This document shows positions 11,708 through 21,297 of a DNA stretch of 43,977 nt, in pieces (within the stretch, counting starts at the first letter, position 1; each line of letters begins with the position of its first letter). Under the pieces are notes generated by a model. That model was not told where the DNA came from. It did no database searches and saw nothing but the letters and a program-made list of their open reading frames with translations. A program made the position numbers and the translations under genes. Source of the DNA: Pilatotrama ljubarskyi (lineage: Eukaryota > Basidiomycota > Agaricomycetes > Polyporales > Polyporaceae); assembly GCA_022385805.1 (NCBI GenBank), contig MU277779.1, positions 1 through 43,977 on the forward strand, given 5' to 3'.

Positions 11708-13945
11708 ATGGCCTCCACCAACGCCACGATGGGTCCCGCCGCTGGCGCCATGCCGCCTCCCATGGCCCTTCCCTCTCTGGACAATACCGTCGGCGCGATC
11801 CTGATCGGGACATTCGTTTCGCTCATGTAGGCGTCACGAATATGCGCGTGTTCGATCGAGCGCTGACTTGGGTATGCGTATGCAGATTGTACGGGTTGGT
11901 GATCCACCAGGCGTATCGCTACTTCCGCATGTACCAGAACGATATTGCGTTGATCAAGACTTTCGTACGTGACTCTCATCCACCAGGTACAGTGAAGTAA
12001 GAACCTGACGCTACCATCCCAGGTGATCACTATGCTGTAAGGAATCACCGCACGATGTCTCCTGTCGAAGGTCGTGGCTGAAGAGGATGTGCAGCGTGGT
12101 CGAGACGGTCCACATCGTCTTCTGCATGCACATGATGTAAATGTTATGCCACCGATGCTCCCGGGTGCCCTAGTACTCATGCTCTGTTCAGCTATTACTA
12201 CCTGGTAACGAACTACTTCAATCCGCCGGCCCTTCAGAACGGCGTATGGTACGTGACCTGAGATTTCCAAAGCACAACTGAGGACTAATCTTCTTGTCAG
12301 GTCTATGGATGTGGGTCAACGATATCTCCTCGTCAGCGTCGTACTGATCCCCTTGTGACTCTGATTAGGCGCAACCCGTGCTGAGCGTACGTACTTCGTT
12401 GTGCATACCGCACTTAAACTCTAGCTGACTGATAGGCAACTTCCAGAGCATCGGAATATTCGTATCTCAGAGGTCAGTACGCTTCCTTCTATCCCTTGAA
12501 CGAGAGAAGACTCTTCCTGACTGCGATACTAATGCAGCTTTTTCGCCTACCGAGTGTACATGAGTAAGTAACGCTTACTAGGCCCGCAAACTCTACTCTG
12601 ATTACCGTGCAGTCAGTCCAAAGTACAGGATACTGGTGGCTGTCTCGGTGAGTTGTCGCTTGGCACTCGCTCTGCAGAAGGTTCTCAGCGTTCTTCGATA
12701 GGTTCTCTGCACGCTCCTCGCGATCGGTGAGCATTTCCGCCCAGCACTTTACCCGCGCAGAGGTTGAACCCTCCTCTTCACCGCGCGCTCGACAGGCTTC
12801 ACTTCCGGTATGCCCCCGCAGTGTGCTTAGACCCCCGATTGAACGGGCTGACGAGCTCCTTCTAGCTGCGACGTACGAGAGGTAACTGGCCTTCACCTGA
12901 CTGACCAATCCGAGAAAGACTCTGAGAAGATGTTGTCCCCTAGTGTCAAGCACGTCTCGTACGCCGGTTTCCAGGCATACACCGTGAGCACTGTCCTAAC
13001 TCCCCGCGTCCCGACCAATCAGAAAAGACGCTGACGCAGGAGTATAGTGGCTCGACTCTGCCGCTTTCGCAGCCTCGGTGGGGTCGGACATCCTGACCAC
13101 GAGCGTCCTCATCTTCACGCTGAAGCGGAGTCGCACCGGGATCAAGCGGTATGTCTCGCTGGGAGCTGGTACATGCGACAAGTTGTACTGATGGGGCCAC
13201 GATGGATGAAGGACGGACCATATCGTGGACCGGCTGATCCTCTATACGGTCAACACAGGTGCGCCAAAGGATTTCACGCACGACGTATGCTGTAAGCTGA
13301 CGTGCGGCATGCAGGTCTCTTGACGAGGTATGATACAGTATCCCGAGATGAAGTACGCGGACGCTGACGGTTGACACCGCGTCCCACGCAGCATCTGCAA
13401 CATCCTCGCCCTCGTTCTAGTAAGTCTCCTGCCACCCTCCGTCATGACGCTCGCGGCTCACAACGTGCGACAGGGATTCGCGCAGCCTACCAACATGATC
13501 TACATCGGCGTCGCCATTATCTCCACCAAAGGTACGCACGATGTGCCTCGCACAGCGCTCTCCTCTGACGTATCCCTCATACAGTCTACGCCAATTCGCT
13601 TCTCGCCGTGTAAATACTACGTGTATCCTATCCGCCCCACTCGTCGCTGATGCGTACTGCAGATTGAACACGCGCCGCTCCCTCGCCGCGTCGGACGTCG
13701 CCACGAGCGGCGGCGTCGGGCTCAGCGGTGTCGCGAACGTGACGCGCATGACGAACGCGGAGGTGTGGAACGTCCACGTACCCACTGTGAGTGCTACATC
13801 CAGACCTCCAGAGACCAGGACACATGCCGCTGTGAACCGAGGATGGCTGACTGTGCGTGGAAAGTCGATGCAGGACAGCGACCTGTCGGACACGGCGATC
13901 GAGATGAAGTTCAAGACGCAAACGGAGTCTTCCATGATAGCATGA
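11708..13945 (+). CDS. DUF6534-family membrane protein C
   Basis: Close tandem paralogue of gene B with the same 22-exon structure. The exons sum to 987 nt (328 aa) with every splice phase consistent. The N-terminus is MASTNATMGP, then SLDNTVGAILIGTFVSL, LYGLVIHQAYRYFRMY, ETVHIVFCMHM, YYYLVTNYFNPPAL, FFAYRVYM, SPKYRILVAVS, SDILTTSVLIFTLKRSRTG, DRLILYTVNTGLLTS, NMIYIGVAIISTK, VYANSLLAV and the DUF6534 signature LNTRRSLAASDVATSGG, with an acidic/Ser-rich tail ending at a TGA at 13943-13945. Micro-exons include 12023-12036 (14 nt), 12301-12310 (10 nt), 12796-12807 (12 nt) and 13315-13327 (13 nt). More than half of the gene is intron. No catalytic motif is visible. Membrane location is inferred from the repeated hydrophobic segments; its task is unknown. 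Confidence 0.9.
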
Positions 13946-14489
13946 TCGGGCTATTCACGAAGAGAGGGCGACGAGACTCTTGCGAGAGTCATTGCGGGGT
14001 GGGTGCAGGATATTTATATCGAGGCTGAACACGGACGCGAAGAGATGGCTTGGAGTATCTGTAGATAGGGGATGAAATCCTAGGGTGCTGGAGTGCATGT
14101 GAGATGGCACGTCTGAACTGAGTCTCCTGTGTTGCGGTATGTTGTATGTAATAAAGAAGACTATGCTATGCCGCCAGTGGCAACGTACCTCCACCCCAAG
14201 AGCTCCTGCGAGGAAACCTTCAAGTATTCTTATACTTGGCTGCGACTAGCAGGACTCAGGAGGGTTTACTATCTCTCCCTGAGGCCAGGCATGCGGCGCA
14301 TCCAAGTCTCCGGGCGCTGAGTGATAATCCCCCGAGAGACAATACCAGTCCCTTACCTATGATATGCAGTATCATAGCCGAGTTCTCAGCCCGTCGGCAC
14401 CAAACCGAATGCTCGATGAAAGCGGCTGATGCTCCACTAAGAGGGTTCGGGCATCCAGGGATGATAGAGCCCTAGAAGATGGTCGATAA
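13946..14489. other. Intergenic after gene C
   Basis: 3' flank of gene C. AATAAAG occurs near 14150 on the plus strand and could serve as a polyadenylation signal. I see no gene. Confidence 0.35.
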
Positions 14490-14830
14490 CGAGTCATCCG
14501 AGGACGCTCACGTAGCTACCGAACCGAACGCTGCTCAAGGCGTGCGGCATGTGCCCCTGTCAGAGCGTATGATGTTCGCTTCGGAAGCTGCGGACGCAGC
14601 CCCAGGCCCGTGACGGTGGCGAAAGCGAGTACTATGATGCCTGTCCGTTAAGCAGCGACTATCTAGAGTGCGCCGAGCTTTGACGGCAAGACCATGTGGG
14701 AGACACTGATCCCTTTGCAGGATCTGAGACTGCGGATGAGCCAAACAGATGGTAGTGTTGGAACTTGGGAGATCTGTCGCGGGACTGATCAGACGCCTCG
14801 GCAATCTTGAGCGCGCCACCGGTCAAGCAG
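14490..14830 (+). repeat. Repeat block R, copy 1 (upstream of hydrolase)
   Basis: Similar to 20440-20800. Matching words such as GAGGACGCTCA(C/T)GTAGCTACC, the TATGAT.TTC..TTCG.AAGCTGC segment and CTCGGCAATCT occur in the same order. Both copies precede hydrolase sequence, so R is part of the unit that was duplicated with the hydrolase. I cannot tell whether it was coding; all frames are interrupted in this copy. Confidence 0.6.
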
Positions 14831-14939
14831 TACCAAACACGGACAAAAAGGCAGTGCCATTGCAGTGCTCGCGGGTGAGCGCTGTACGTAACTCCGCGAA
14901 AGTAAGTTTGGAAGTTTGCAGGGTCGACGGCCTGAGCGG

Positions 14940-15190
14940 GATCCGGCCGCCACGACGCCGATGCTTTCGTGCAGGTGCCACGAAGACGGCCTGCGCCTCT
15001 CGCGGGGAATCCGCACGCTCGAATCACCTATCGCCGATGGGCGGGCACCCGGAGAGAAGGACGGGGACGTGATCCAAGGGGCATTGGACCTGGAGAGTTT
15101 GCTTCTGAGACTTCTCAAACGCAGGCACGTCGCAGAATCACCCGTTCCGCATTTCCGTCTCTCGCACACGCGCTCACCGCGAGTGCAGCA
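14940..15190 (+). repeat. Hydrolase upstream repeat U, copy 1
   Basis: The stretch immediately before the hydrolase start, beginning GGGATCCGGCCGCC, recurs at 17089-17340. Shared words include CTCGAATCACCTATCGCCGATG and GGAGAGTTTGCTTCT. Here it should hold the hydrolase promoter and 5'UTR. Confidence 0.65.
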
Positions 15191-15239
15191 CTCTCCTTGA
15201 GCTTGAGCATCTCCAACTGCCCTCGTTTCGCTCCTGGCC

Positions 15240-16709
15240 ATGAAACTCGAGGCGACAGAGTTCACTCTCCCGGGGTTGGAAGAAGACGGCGGGCTCGTCA
15301 ACACGCTCGTGCGGTACAAGCCGCCCACCGCTGACTCTAGCAGCTCTGCTGCCGTCTGCCTCTCTTTGGTCCTCTTGCACGCCGTGGCCGCACGTGAGTC
15401 ACCCACCGAAAGCTCCCGCCGTGTCTCCATCTGACAGCCTCACCTCTACTGAAGACAAGGAGGTCTGGCTTCCTATGCTGGAGCACCTCTTCGAGATTCA
15501 AAGTGCAGTCCCAACCAATGCGTTCAACATCGTCGAAGCATGGGCCCCAGACTCCCCGAACCATGGCCGTGCAGCCGCGCTCAACGAGGAGCGTCTCCTC
15601 GCCTTCCCCAACGGCCTCGGTAAGCCCTATTCCGCTCTATATGCCGGTACCGCATGTCATTGACACCTGCATAATCGTAGCTGGGACACAATGGGCGCGC
15701 GCCATCCAAGTCTTCCTCAGGTCCGGGCTCATCGCACCTGGCTGCGCCGTCGTCGGCGTCGGCCACTCTGCCGGCGCATGCATCCTGTACGTCGACCCTC
15801 GCGCCTCGCCCGTCACGCGTCGGGCTGTCAATCTAGTCCCCGAGCACCCCGCTGACATTCCCTTCATTCACCGCTCGCTCCCGGGCGGCACCGTGCAAAT
15901 GCTCGCTCCGTGACGTCTGGCAGGATCCAGTCGACAGACACGTACCCGCTAGACGCGCTCCCGTACGCCTCGCTCATCATGCTCGAGCCGCCCCTGGCGA
16001 CGCCCGAGACGCTGCGCCTCGCGGAGGAGAACGGCGAGCTGCTCCCGCGCGCAGCGGACATCGCGCGGATGCGCAAGGACGTCTGGCCGGGCGGGCGCGA
16101 GCAAGCGAGGGCGTGGTTCAGGAAGAGGCTGCCGTGGAGCCGGTGGGATGAGAGAGTGTTCGATTTGTTCATTGTACGTCGCGCTCTCCGAATTTCTGGC
16201 CGGTCAAACTGTATACTCACGCTGGGAACACAGGAGCACGCGCTGCGCGACCTCCCGACCGCGCTGTACCCGGACAAGAAGGAGGGCGTGACGCTCGCGG
16301 CGGCGCGTGACCAGGAGGCGGGCGGGTACAGCCACCACGAGGACGCGTTCGCGGCGATGGAGCGGCTCAAGGAGCTCTGCCCCGCGATCCCGGTGCATTG
16401 TGTGTTTGGGGAAATAAATGACTTTGCGTGAGCCCGTTCCGATGTCTACACGCGCGAGCTTTGGATGACTGACCGGACGCGCGTGGGGCGGGTGCATGTA
16501 TCAGGTCGGAAGAGCTCCAGGCAGCGATCATCGACGAGAAGGCGGGGCGGAGGATGCGCTCGGTGGTGAGGGTGACGGGGGCGGGGCACCTGGTCGTGCA
16601 GGAGGATCCGCGCGGGTGCGGGTTGGCGATGTGGGGGATCTTGCACGAGGACTATGCGAGGCCCGTCGGGCGTGGGCCATTTGTGTGTCTGCCTCAGGCG
16701 AGGCTCTGA
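15240..16709 (+). CDS. Alpha/beta-hydrolase, possible peroxisomal esterase/thioesterase
   Basis: Alpha/beta-hydrolase-fold enzyme acting on an ester- or thioester-type bond. Six exons (15240-15393, 15455-15619, 15681-15786, 15924-16173, 16234-16427, 16505-16709) join in phase to 1074 nt, 357 aa. Visible parts are LLHAVAAHKEVW (oxyanion-loop region), the strand and turn WAPDSPNHGRA, the nucleophile elbow GVGHSAGA with serine near residue 128, the lid-like Arg/Trp-rich middle, the acid-bearing loop near VFGEINDFA, and GAGHLVVQEDP with the likely catalytic histidine. The C-terminus is ARL, which fits the PTS1 pattern [SAC][KRH][LM]. Peroxisomal alpha/beta hydrolases with PTS1 are known (yeast Lpx1, Alternaria AKT2), so a peroxisomal role is a reasonable inference, not proven. 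A broken copy of exons 2-3 lies at 20805-21010. The usual HG dipeptide of the oxyanion loop reads HA here. Confidence 0.9.
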
Positions 16710-16870
16710 TAGTCGTTCCTCTTAGATTTTTGTAGGAGAAGGGCTCGGACGTCGCTGACGCCGAGCACTCCCTCTCCGATGTAGTAGTATATACGTAGTC
16801 ATCTCAATGCGTGTGCGGTTGAACAAGCGGACAGACGACAAGATGCAACTCGCACTAACCCGCTATGGAA

Positions 16871-17058
16871 TCATACAGGCTTCAATGCACGTACCGGCAC
16901 CATGCCAGCCTCGGCCTCCTTCCTCTCCCCTTTCTCCAAACGCGCCCCACTGTCCCGCTCCCCCGCCTCCAACCCGAACTTCTCGTCCGTGTGCGGCTGC
17001 ATGGGCACCTCCCTCAGCAACCCGAGCGTCAAGAACCCCGCGGCGCTGATCCTGAGAT
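16871..17058 (-). pseudogene. 3'-end fragment of an MFS transporter
   Basis: On the minus strand this reads ISAAGFLTLGLLREVPMQ followed by a charged tail and a stop (TGA) near 16871. It matches the last about 60 residues of the intact MFS gene (21298-23467), including the final VPV. Similarity stops abruptly near 17058, where the upstream (5') part of the gene is missing and unrelated sequence begins. The reading frame of the fragment is open, so the truncation is a rearrangement rather than decay by point mutation. Convergent placement next to the intact hydrolase suggests an original hydrolase-MFS pair here. Confidence 0.85.
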
Positions 17059-17088
17059 GGAAACAGCAACAGCAGAGATGGACATGTG

Positions 17089-17340
17089 GGATCCGGCCGC
17101 CTCAGCGCCAATGACCTCGTATGCCCACTGTCATTCGCAGCGCTGGAAGACGGGGGCGTGCGCAATCTCTCGGGGAATCCGCGTGCTCGAATCACCTATC
17201 GCCGATGTGGGGGCACCGGGGAGATGGATGGGGACATGATACAGCAAGGGGCATCGGGCGGGGAGAGTTTGCTTCTCAGACCTCTCAGGCGCAGTCATAG
17301 CACAACAGTGCCTGTTCCGCGTTTCTCTGCGCGAGTAGAG
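17089..17340 (+). repeat. Hydrolase upstream repeat U, copy 2 (orphan)
   Basis: Copy of 14940-15190, but no hydrolase follows; DUF6534 gene D ends from the other side at 17573. It sits about 30 bp from the truncated MFS fragment. The sequence still begins GGGATCCGGCCGCC and keeps the GGAATCCGC..GCTCGAATCACC core. Confidence 0.7.
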
Positions 17341-17572
17341 CACTCTGGTTGCCCTCCAGCACCTCGTAGCCGGTATGAGCCGGGAAAGAGAGTGAGCGTG
17401 CATGTATGGGACTCGGTACCGAGCTACGGGGCTATATGCACGTACACTAGCTTGAACCCGCTTAGCGTCTAGTACGCAGCGAATATACATCCGAGCGCTG
17501 CCTTACAAAGGCACGTCGAGCCCACAAAATCACAAGAGGAGCGAAGGAGGTCGCAGTGCGGACCCGGCCTAT

Positions 17573-19791
17573 CTAGTTGGCGGTGAGGTTGGAGCCACGA
17601 GACTTCAGCTCCAAAGCCGACGCGGCAGTAGCATCGGTCGCATGGGATGGCTGGAAAGCATTGGGCCAGGTCGGTTCACGCTGCTTCGGATGGTGATGAT
17701 AGGCAAGGCTTACAAGTGCAACACGCAGGGGGTCTGACGCTGTGAGACGTAGGCTTGCTATAGTGTCGTCCTGCGTGCCAGTGCCGAGGCGTAGGTTGTC
17801 AGGGCCGATTGCCGCCAAGGAGTGGCGAGCGTTGAGCCTGCATGCGATATCGGGTGAGCGTACAGGGGGAATTATGGCTGCCGGTACGCACACCGCGAGG
17901 ACCGAGTTGGCGTATACTATATCGGGTGGGATGAGTAGCGGAGCGAGGACAGCAAAGAAGAACGTACTGTTAGATGCGAGAGTAGCGAAGCCGGTGTAAA
18001 TCGTGTTTTTGGACATAGCGACAGCCTATATGTTTGTAAATGAGCAGAGGACAGCGGCGGGCCGCGCGGGGAAGCTTACGAGAATCAAAGTAACGGAGTC
18101 GACAATCCTACAAGCGTATGCGTCATCCATGCGTATGAGAACGGCCTTGGACTGTATCATGACTGTTATCCTACCCGATCAAGAGACCTATGGGCGCATT
18201 GAGCAAGATCTAGGCATAGGAGACGTCTGTTCCCATCCTTACGCACCTGTGTTAACAGCATAGATGATAAGTCGATCGAGTATATGGTTTGTCCTGTGCC
18301 GATGACAATGAGATCAGATATTGCATGGGCCGCTTGGTCGCACAGACCCTTCGAAGCCAGTACGGCTACTTCTCAGTGTGACGATGAGCACCACCGTCGT
18401 CAAGACGTCCGCAACCATCTCAGCGCCTATTCCCGCAGAATCGACCCACTGGCCGCGAAACTTGATTAAGCCCAGCGCGACGGATCAACGGGACACTAAT
18501 GTGGCGCGCACCGTGAACCGGCTCCACCGGCTGAATTCCTGTACCCGGATTCTGGTGGTGCGTGAATCCTAGACCTTTCAATGCGAGTAATATCCTGCTT
18601 ACGCTGCTACGCTCGCAGCTATCGTCAATTGATGAGCATCCGCCATAGAGCTGCGAATCATTGATCCCAGTGGAGTATACTCACCTGCTCCGAACCCTCC
18701 ACATGCGCGGCCGCAACGTTGTTAGCATTGCATGATATTTCCAGAAATCTGAGGTGCTCACAAACCCCCACGAGAGAGAAAAATATCTATCGGAGATGCT
18801 TCAGGGTTAATCAAATACAGGTATCCAAAGAAGAACGCACAGCTGCCACTACCACAACTCTATACTTCGGGCCAACTGTGTTGCTTCAGCGAGTGATCAC
18901 GCATGAGTGTTGATTGACATCTCACTGAGATATACGCGGTGCACGTAAAAGCTGAGCACTGAGTGAGCGGTCATAGTAATTAGATAGGACAGGGATACAT
19001 GACGTACAGTTGCGAGATACAGACGATTATACCCTACACCACAGGGCGGGCGTGTCAGCGATGGCTTCAGTAGACAGACCGGGACGCTGGGAAGATTACG
19101 TACATCCAATACAGATTGTATCTTATAGCCGGGTGGACTTGCATTGGCGACCCGCAGAATATATATACTGTTTGAATTCTCTCACCTGGAGCGACCTGGG
19201 GGTATTGTAAGTATCGTACAAACATGACATTCATGTGGCTCACCACACTCCGCGAAGGAGTGCTTCAGGATTGAAGTAGCTAGTCACCAAGTAATAATAG
19301 CTGCCGGTAAGTGAGTACCGGTCACGCAACCCACAACTGCTGTGAACAAGTCCTTACCAGCAGTGCATTATGGTGATGACATGGAACGTTGCGAGGATCC
19401 TATGTATCCACCATTCAGTGACTGGAGATGGCTCCGGGACTCTCGTCCACCACCGCTGCGCTTACGCAATGCAGTACACCTACAATAGGCTGACACGTTA
19501 GTCAAGCTCAACAACGAGATGGTGGTCCGAGTTGCTCACGGTCCATCTGTAGAAAATGAAGTCGGCCTGGTACAGCCTGACGTATCGGTATACTTGGTGG
19601 ACGGTGACCCCGTAGCATCTACATCCTGCGTCAGACCAAGCCGGTGACTTCGCGATTACATTCACTCGCATGAGCGTGATGAATGTTCCCAGCAGGAAGG
19701 CGCCGAGAGAATTATCGAGGGCCGGGACAACAGCAACAACAGGCGAGGGAGCGAGGGAGGACGCTGCTGAAGCGACTTTGGGACCATTCAT
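17573..19791 (-). CDS. DUF6534-family membrane protein D
   Basis: Fourth DUF6534 member, opposite in orientation to B and C. Exon 1 (19670-19791) encodes MNGPKVASAA... and ALDNSLGAFLLGTFITL. Exon 2 follows with YGVTVHQVYRYVRLY. Later exons on the minus strand encode FHVITIMHC, YYYLVTSYFNPEALLRGVW, FYVHRVYL, the helix around VADVLTTVVLIVTLRSSRTG, DRLIIYAVNTG, NTIYTGFATLASN, VYANSVLAV and LNARHSLAAIGPDN, then a roughly 70-residue tail ending SNLTAN. Family order is complete, so I take it as intact, though several middle micro-exons are uncertain. Its first intron needs a GC donor (GCGAGT at 19664-19669) to stay in phase. Compared with B and C it is clearly diverged. It sits between fragments of the duplicated hydrolase/MFS unit. 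Confidence 0.78.
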
Positions 19792-20439
19792 GACTGTGGT
19801 GGAATTGCCTTGCTGAGAGCTGTTGATCCTCAGATTAAGTACTCGTTCGGTGCCGCTGAAGGTCTGCTAATGAGCGGTGAATTGGAGAGCATGTACATCA
19901 TGGGTGGTCGATGCCGGTGCGTTCGCGCGCCATAGGTATTGCAATCTATCGAACTCAGGGCGTAACGAGCGAAGTGATAAGCGAAGCTGGGAGTCGACGT
20001 ATGGCAGTACAGCACTGCTGCTTATTCTAAGTCCGAGTCCTACTCGGAGGATGCTGAAGCCTAGCGCTCAAGGGACCCCGGCATTTCGTTGAGTACCCGG
20101 CCAGGTCAAGACCCGTGCCACCCCACCTCTATCCAGGCTCCTCAGCCTTCCTCAGCTCACCGGCACTAAGCAGGGCCCTCATAGTCGACTCCGTCAACCA
20201 CTGGTTTGCCTTCGATGATTGCATACAACACCGGCAGATTGGGTAAGTCACAAGGTCTATATGCGAATATATTTATTTGTGGCAGTGAGTAGGCGCTCAG
20301 ATCAATGCAGCAAGTGCATGTACTTCAGTCCTCAGCGCGATCGAAGGCGGCCACTCGCACGCTTGCCAGCGTAAGTAACTTCAGTGTTCGATGGGTGATA
20401 TTGATGCGCATACACATCCCAAGCTCCAAGACTACTGTA
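19792..20439. other. Intergenic upstream of gene D
   Basis: Presumed promoter side of gene D. On the plus strand around 20170-20230 a short stretch (IAYNTG, followed by a GTAAGT donor) faintly resembles the VNTG exon of DUF6534 genes, but I could not extend it. Otherwise nothing recognised. Confidence 0.3.
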
Positions 20440-20800
20440 CGCTAGTGCCACCCGAGGACGCTCATGTAGCTACCATTGACAAACGGAGCGCTGCTCGGGG
20501 CGTCCTGCATCATGTGCGATGCCATCAGGAGGTATGATCTTCTTTTCGAAAGCTGCCTACGCAGCGGATGGTGGCGAGAGCAGGGCTGGTATCGTGTCTG
20601 CCCACTACGGAGCGACTGCCTGGACGAGAGTCTCTCGAGCTTGGGTAGGAGGACCGTGCGGTGGGAGACGCGATACCGTCTCTGCAGGATGGAGACTGCA
20701 GATGAGCCTGACAACTTGAACTTAGGGATGTTGTTGGCAGATGTGGCGGCGCGACACCTCTCGGCAATCTACGCGCGCCACAAGTCAAACAGCGCTGAAT
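20440..20800 (+). repeat. Repeat block R, copy 2
   Basis: Copy of 14490-14830. In this copy the sequence passes directly from the CTCGGCAATCT word (about 20770) into hydrolase exon 2 sequence, so the roughly 670 bp that separate these parts in copy 1 are deleted. Confidence 0.6.
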
Positions 20801-20804
20801 ATTA

Positions 20805-21010
20805 CGCTACAACCAACGGGTTCACCATCGTCGAAGCGGGGGCCCCAGACTCTCCTAGTCACGGCCGCGCTCAACCAGCAGCATCTCCTCGCCTTCCCCA
20901 ACGGCCTCGGTGAGCCGTGTTCCGCTCCATCTGCCACTACCTCGTGTGAGTGACACCATGCATGTTCGTAGCTGGGACGCTTGAATGGGCGCGCGCCATC
21001 CACACGACGG
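20805..21010 (+). pseudogene. Broken copy of the alpha/beta-hydrolase (exon 2 to exon 3)
   Basis: The sequence matches 15509-15710 of the intact hydrolase: the TTCAACATCGTCGAAGC-like start, GCCCCAGACTC, CTCCTCGCCTTCCCCAACGGC, the intron and the WARAI start of exon 3. The first coding exon, the nucleophile elbow and everything after are missing. A small deletion in the ALNE region changes the frame. It cannot make a working enzyme. Confidence 0.88.
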
Positions 21011-21297
21011 GCATTAGCCAATATCCTCAGGCGCGAAAGTCTAGGAGAACCGCAACGAATGTTCTCATTTCGCCGACGTATTCAGCAACGGAGAAAAGTG
21101 GCTAACTACGCTTACTGCTGCGTCGTTAATGAGCACTGAGCATTTTGCGCTAGGAGTACTCGGTATGCAGCGTGACAGATGGTCATAAAGGCGTATATGC
21201 TTTGAATGAGCGAGAGGAAAGACAATATGCGACAATGTTCCGGAATATGAAAGCACTAGAGGACCACGACCAAAACGCTCTGACTCGGACGGGAACT

